From contig JBBAAS010000004.1 in the NCBI GenBank assembly GCA_041658125.1, forward strand, positions 1-31,660: a DNA stretch of 31,660 nt, in the 5' to 3' direction. The stretch comes from JBBAAS01 sp041658125. GTDB lineage: Bacteria > Patescibacteriota > Microgenomatia > UBA12405. The notes beneath the pieces were generated by a model, which did no database searches, was not told where the DNA came from, and saw only the letters and a list, made by a program, of their open reading frames with translations. Numbering within the stretch: the stretch's first letter is position 1; each line of letters starts with the position of its first letter. Position numbers and translations under genes: made by a program. Of this stretch, positions 28,981 through 31,660 are shown piece after piece.

Positions 28981-29081
28981 TTTAAAAGCAAACTCAATGC
29001 CGGGACTAACCCCGATAAAAGCAAAGCCGCCATTCCAATTATCAACACTGCTTTTTTAACCGTCTTGGTCTTAATTCTCAC
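28977..29081 (-). CDS. Small membrane protein (34 aa) coupled to PBP1A
   Basis: From GTG at 29081 the minus strand encodes 34 residues: a basic head (VRIKTKTVKK) and one hydrophobic helix (AVLIIGMAALLLSGLVPALS). The extended -10 TGTTATCAT (29088-29096, minus strand) ends 6 nt before this GTG, which supports the start and a leaderless message. The stop TGA overlaps the PBP ATG as ATGA, the classic layout for coupled translation, so ribosomes that begin on this tiny gene may load the PBP gene. It could be a PBP partner or only a translational leader. Too small for family assignment. Confidence 0.55.
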   Translation of the reverse strand: MRIKTKTVKKAVLIIGMAALLLSGLVPALSLLLK

Positions 29082-29087
29082 CTCTAA

Positions 29088-29097
29088 ATGATAACAT
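29088..29097. promoter_or_regulatory. Bidirectional promoter of the PBP operon and recG
   Basis: ATGATAACAT contains TGATAACAT on the plus strand (29089-29097), ending 8 nt before the recG ATG, and TGTTATCAT on the minus strand (29088-29096), ending 6 nt before the GTG of the 34-aa gene. Two extended -10 elements occupy the same 10 bp on opposite strands. Confidence 0.6.
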
Positions 29098-29105
29098 AAG
29101 CTATC

Positions 29106-31106
29106 ATGGACAAGCTTTCTTCTATCCCCGGCCTTGGTCCCAAAACCGAAATCAAGCTTAACGAGCTTGGCATTTTTACCCCTACCGACCTTCTTTATCA
29201 TTTTCCTTCCCGATATCTTGATTTTTCCCACACTGTCAAAATTTCCTCGCTTTCTCCCGACCAAAGCGTTACTGTTACCGGCAAAGTTCAAAAATTTCAA
29301 AATATTTTCACCCGTAGTGGCAAAAACCTCCAAAAAGCCACTATCTCCGATTCTTCGGGCAACCTTGACCTAATTTGGTTTAATCAGCCCTATTTAAGTA
29401 AGACTATACCCATCGGTTCTGTTTTAAGTTTTGCCGGAACAATACAAAAGTATCAGTCACATCTGACTCTCATTGCTCCCGTTTTTGGCCCTTACAATAC
29501 CGGCCAAATTATTGCTATCTATCCGCAAACCCAAGGCCTTACCTCCAATTGGTTTAGAAAAACCCTTCAAGCCGAGCTTCCCTCGCTTATTCAAAACATT
29601 ACCGATAGTCTTCCCTCCGACATCCTTCGTCAATACAAGCTTATGCCCTTACCTTCGGCCCTAACCCACATCCACTGCCCCAAAAATCAAACTCTACTTA
29701 CTGCCGCCCGTCTTCGTCTTGCTCTGGACGAAATTATCTCTCTTCAGGCCCAATCCTATCTTCAAAAGAAAACTTGGACCTCACTTCATCCCCACACTTC
29801 CTTTATTTCCACTCCGGTTATTGAAAAAAAACTTCAAAAATTTATCAAATCCTTACCTTTTGATCTGACTCCATCCCAAATCAAGGCTTGGGGAGAAATC
29901 AAGGCCGATCTTCTTTCCTCTCAAAAACCGATGAACCGTTTACTTCAGGGCGACGTTGGCTCCGGTAAAACCATTCCGGCTATGCTTTCCTGCCTTCTGG
30001 CTTCCTACAACCGCTCCCTGTCGCTTCTTTTAGTTCCCACCGGTATTCTTGCTCACCAGCATTTTGCCACCTTTAAAAAATTCCTTCCAAAACTTCCGCT
30101 TCACCTTCTCACCTCATCCGAAAAAATCAAAGGCAAAATAGCCAAAAACTCAATTATTATCGCTACCCACGCCGCTTTATTCCAAAGTCCGGCCCTAAAG
30201 GCTAAAATTGCTCTCCTGATCGTTGACGAACAGCACAAATTTGGCGTCAAGCAACGGGCTTTTTTGGGTAATACTCTGGCTCCGCCTCATTGCCTAACCA
30301 TGACTGCCACTCCTATTCCCCGAACTATCGGCCTAACTTTTTTGGGTCACCTTGATCTTTCGACCATCGATCATCCTCCGGAGGACCGTATTCCCACCAA
30401 AACCTTTTTAGTTCCCAATCAGAAAACTCAAAACTGTTATCAATGGCTCCAAAAACATCTTCAGTCTTCCGGCGAGCAGGCCTTTGTTGTTTGTCCTTTT
30501 ATCGACCTTTCCGAAACTCTCCAAACTGTCAAATCCGCCCAAGTCGAATTTGACAATCTTTCCAAAAATATTTTTCCGAACCTTCGCCTGGCTTTGATTC
30601 ACGGTCGGCTCAAGCCTGCAGTTCGTCATCAAATTATTGCCGATTTTAAGGACAAAAAAATCGATATTTTGGTCACCACTCCCATCATCGAGGTTGGTAT
30701 CGATATTCCCAACTCCACCACCATTATTATTCAATCAGCCGACCGTTTTGGTCTGGCCCAGCTCCATCAACTTCGCGGCCGGGTCGGGCGGGGGAGTCTT
30801 CAAAGTTATTGCTATCTTTTTTCCGAATCGGACAATGACAAATCCCAAAGTAGGCTCAAATTTTTGGAAACTAATCACAACGGTCTGAAAATTGCCGAAT
30901 TTGACCTCAAGACCCGCGGTCCGGGTGAAGCCTTTTCCACCATCCAGCACGGTTTCCCCTCACTTCGCCTCGCCAGCCTCTCCAATCTCAAACTCATCAC
31001 CTTCAGCCAAAAAATTCTTCAAGCTATTTTGGACCGCTACCCCGATTTCAATTTTCAATCTTTAGTCGCCTCCTCCTCACCCCCGAATCTCCACCAAACT
31101 AACTAA
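29106..31106 (+). CDS. recG: ATP-dependent DNA helicase RecG
   Basis: A 666-residue branch-migration helicase that remodels stalled forks and Holliday junctions. It begins with a helix-hairpin-helix-like stretch (LSSIPGLGPKTEIKLNELGI), then the wedge OB domain (about 45-140). Helicase motifs: I GDVGSGKT (about 281-288), II DEQHKFGVKQR (about 375-385), III MTATPIPRTI (about 401-410), V/VI EVGIDIPNSTTIIIQSADR and LHQLRGRVGRG (about 560-570), followed by the TRG-like tail FDLKTRGPGEAFSTIQHG. Length is slightly below the usual 680-700. Leaderless promoter, divergent from the PBP operon. Confidence 0.96.
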   Translation: MDKLSSIPGLGPKTEIKLNELGIFTPTDLLYHFPSRYLDFSHTVKISSLSPDQSVTVTGKVQKFQNIFTRSGKNLQKATISDSSGNLDLIWFNQPYLSKTIPIGSVLSFAGTIQKYQSHLTLIAPVFGPYNTGQIIAIYPQTQGLTSNWFRKTLQAELPSLIQNITDSLPSDILRQYKLMPLPSALTHIHCPKNQTLLTAARLRLALDEIISLQAQSYLQKKTWTSLHPHTSFISTPVIEKKLQKFIKSLPFDLTPSQIKAWGEIKADLLSSQKPMNRLLQGDVGSGKTIPAMLSCLLASYNRSLSLLLVPTGILAHQHFATFKKFLPKLPLHLLTSSEKIKGKIAKNSIIIATHAALFQSPALKAKIALLIVDEQHKFGVKQRAFLGNTLAPPHCLTMTATPIPRTIGLTFLGHLDLSTIDHPPEDRIPTKTFLVPNQKTQNCYQWLQKHLQSSGEQAFVVCPFIDLSETLQTVKSAQVEFDNLSKNIFPNLRLALIHGRLKPAVRHQIIADFKDKKIDILVTTPIIEVGIDIPNSTTIIIQSADRFGLAQLHQLRGRVGRGSLQSYCYLFSESDNDKSQSRLKFLETNHNGLKIAEFDLKTRGPGEAFSTIQHGFPSLRLASLSNLKLITFSQKILQAILDRYPDFNFQSLVASSSPPNLHQTN

Positions 31107-31129
31107 TTTTATCTTTCAGCTTTTGCTTG

Positions 31130-31135
31130 TATAAT
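31130..31135 (+). promoter_or_regulatory. rpmF promoter, leaderless
   Basis: TATAAT ends 6 nt before the rpmF ATG at 31142, so the rpmF-nusB message should begin at the start codon. Confidence 0.7.
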
Positions 31136-31141
31136 ACCCCC

Positions 31142-31294
31142 ATGACAGCTGTACCTAAACATTGGCCATCTTCTCGTCGACAAGGTCGTCGTCGGGCTAC
31201 TCTTACCGGTCCCAAAATTTCCCGGCCCGTCGCCTGTAAACACTGCGGACAACCAAAATTAGCCGGTTTCCAATGCCAAAACTGTAAACAGTGA
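31142..31294 (+). CDS. rpmF: 50S ribosomal protein L32
   Basis: A 50-residue bL32: MTAVPKHWPSSRRQGRRRAT (start typical of CPR L32, where other bacteria have AVPKRRTSKSRR), then a zinc ribbon with CKHC (about 33-36) and CQNC (about 45-48). It sits in the large subunit near the peptide exit region. The stop overlaps the nusB GTG by 4 bp (GTGA). The TATAAT six bases upstream makes it leaderless. Confidence 0.93.
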   Translation: MTAVPKHWPSSRRQGRRRATLTGPKISRPVACKHCGQPKLAGFQCQNCKQ

Positions 31295-31660
31295 AAAACA
31301 AGTTCGATCCCCGCCACAAAAAACGCATCAAAAATATGCAGGCCATTTTTGCCTGGCAATGCGGTAATCCCTCGGCTCGTGATATCTCATTTATCACCGA
31401 TAATATAGGCAAAATTGACGAACATGTTGCTCGTCATGCTCCCAAATGGCCGCTTGATAAAATCAACAAAATTGACCTGGCTATTCTTCGTAACGCCGTT
31501 TGGGAACTCACTTTTCAACCGCAAACTCCCCGCAAAGTTATCATCGATGAAGCTATCGAAATTGCCAAAGAATACGGCAACGATTCTTCGTCTTCTTTCG
31601 TCAATGGTGTTCTGGGATCAATTTTAAAAGAATTGGAGAATCAAAATGGACCAACTAAAA
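31291..31660 (+). CDS. nusB: Transcription antitermination factor NusB (runs off the window)
   Basis: About 123 residues are visible, starting at a GTG that overlaps the rpmF stop. HKKRIKNMQAIFAWQ is the first helix; APKWPLDKINKIDLAILRNA (about 51-70) and KVIIDEAIEIAKEYG then SSSFVNGVLGSILKEL are the NusB signatures for the boxA/NusE-binding helical bundle. NusB works in rRNA transcription and processing. The frame is open to the window edge but is at its expected C-terminus, so only a few residues are missing. Confidence 0.93.
   Translation, partial: MKNKFDPRHKKRIKNMQAIFAWQCGNPSARDISFITDNIGKIDEHVARHAPKWPLDKINKIDLAILRNAVWELTFQPQTPRKVIIDEAIEIAKEYGNDSSSSFVNGVLGSILKELENQNGPTK
31646..31660 (+). 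CDS. Possible start of the next gene (partial)
   Basis: ATGGACCAACTAAAA opens in a second frame (MDQLK) inside the nusB 3' end. In related genomes the gene after rpmF-nusB is often rnc (RNase III), but five codons cannot identify it. The GGAG at 31634-31637 is a possible ribosome-binding site 8 nt before the ATG. Confidence 0.3.

Noticed and set aside
1..31660. CRISPR array, prophage or insertion sequence.
   Set aside because: No regularly spaced repeats, cas, transposase, integrase or phage structural genes were seen on either strand.

Overview
The window looks like a stretch of chromosome from a Candidate Phyla Radiation bacterium, most probably of the Microgenomates (OP11) group. This is an inference from the content: streamlined genes, shortened translation proteins (trigger factor without a PPIase domain, ThrS without TGS, PheT without the EMAPII domain), an archaeal/eukaryotic-style DRG GTPase, many dispersed tRNA genes, almost no Shine-Dalgarno sequences, and several orphan small proteins of the kind seen in CPR genomes. 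No rRNA gene is present to settle the taxonomy.

Layout. 1-3169: end of a peptide-type ABC substrate-binding protein, two small proteins, a HAD phosphatase, an orphan protein and a secreted staphylococcal-type nuclease. 3170-3596: a non-coding, hairpin-rich spacer ending in a promoter. 3597-5048: a three-gene accessory cassette (KGK-type basic protein, 44-aa protein, phosphoribosyltransferase); its first two genes have perfect Shine-Dalgarno sites unlike the rest of the window. 5083-6814: nine tRNA genes with mscL, a small coiled-coil gene and several tRNA-associated repeats. 6847-8445: HExxH metalloprotease and a DUF457-type membrane protein. 8493-10713: tRNA modification pair tgt-mtaB, with two palindromic repeats inserted in frame in mtaB. 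10655-14700: small orphan genes, DRG GTPase and a secreted glycosidase-like protein. 14721-16058: four tRNAs (Arg, Arg, Lys, Leu) followed by a segment flanked by copies of the tRNA-Leu 3' end and carrying a HAD gene and a split, permuted small gene. 16078-20082: envelope proteins, EF-P, a lysozyme-fold protein, trigger factor and an orphan protein. 20105-26095: tRNA-Val and the translation block thrS-infC-rpmI-rplT, terminator, pheS-pheT. 26104-31106: a small gene, PBP1A with a 34-aa membrane protein in front, and divergent recG. 31142-31660: rpmF-nusB and probably the start of the next gene.

The most consistent signal is regulatory. About twenty genes have a -10 element (often an extended TGNTATAAT) ending only 5-10 nt before the ATG or GTG, so the mRNAs should begin at or very near the start codon (leaderless). 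Several divergent gene pairs share a palindromic or overlapping -10 that can fire both ways. Fourteen tRNA genes were read: Gln(UUG), Leu(CAG, UAA, GAG, UAG), Gly(UCC, GCC), Pro(UGG), Val(UAC, GAC), Phe(GAA), Arg(UCU, UCG), Lys(CUU). No CRISPR array, transposase or integrase gene was found.
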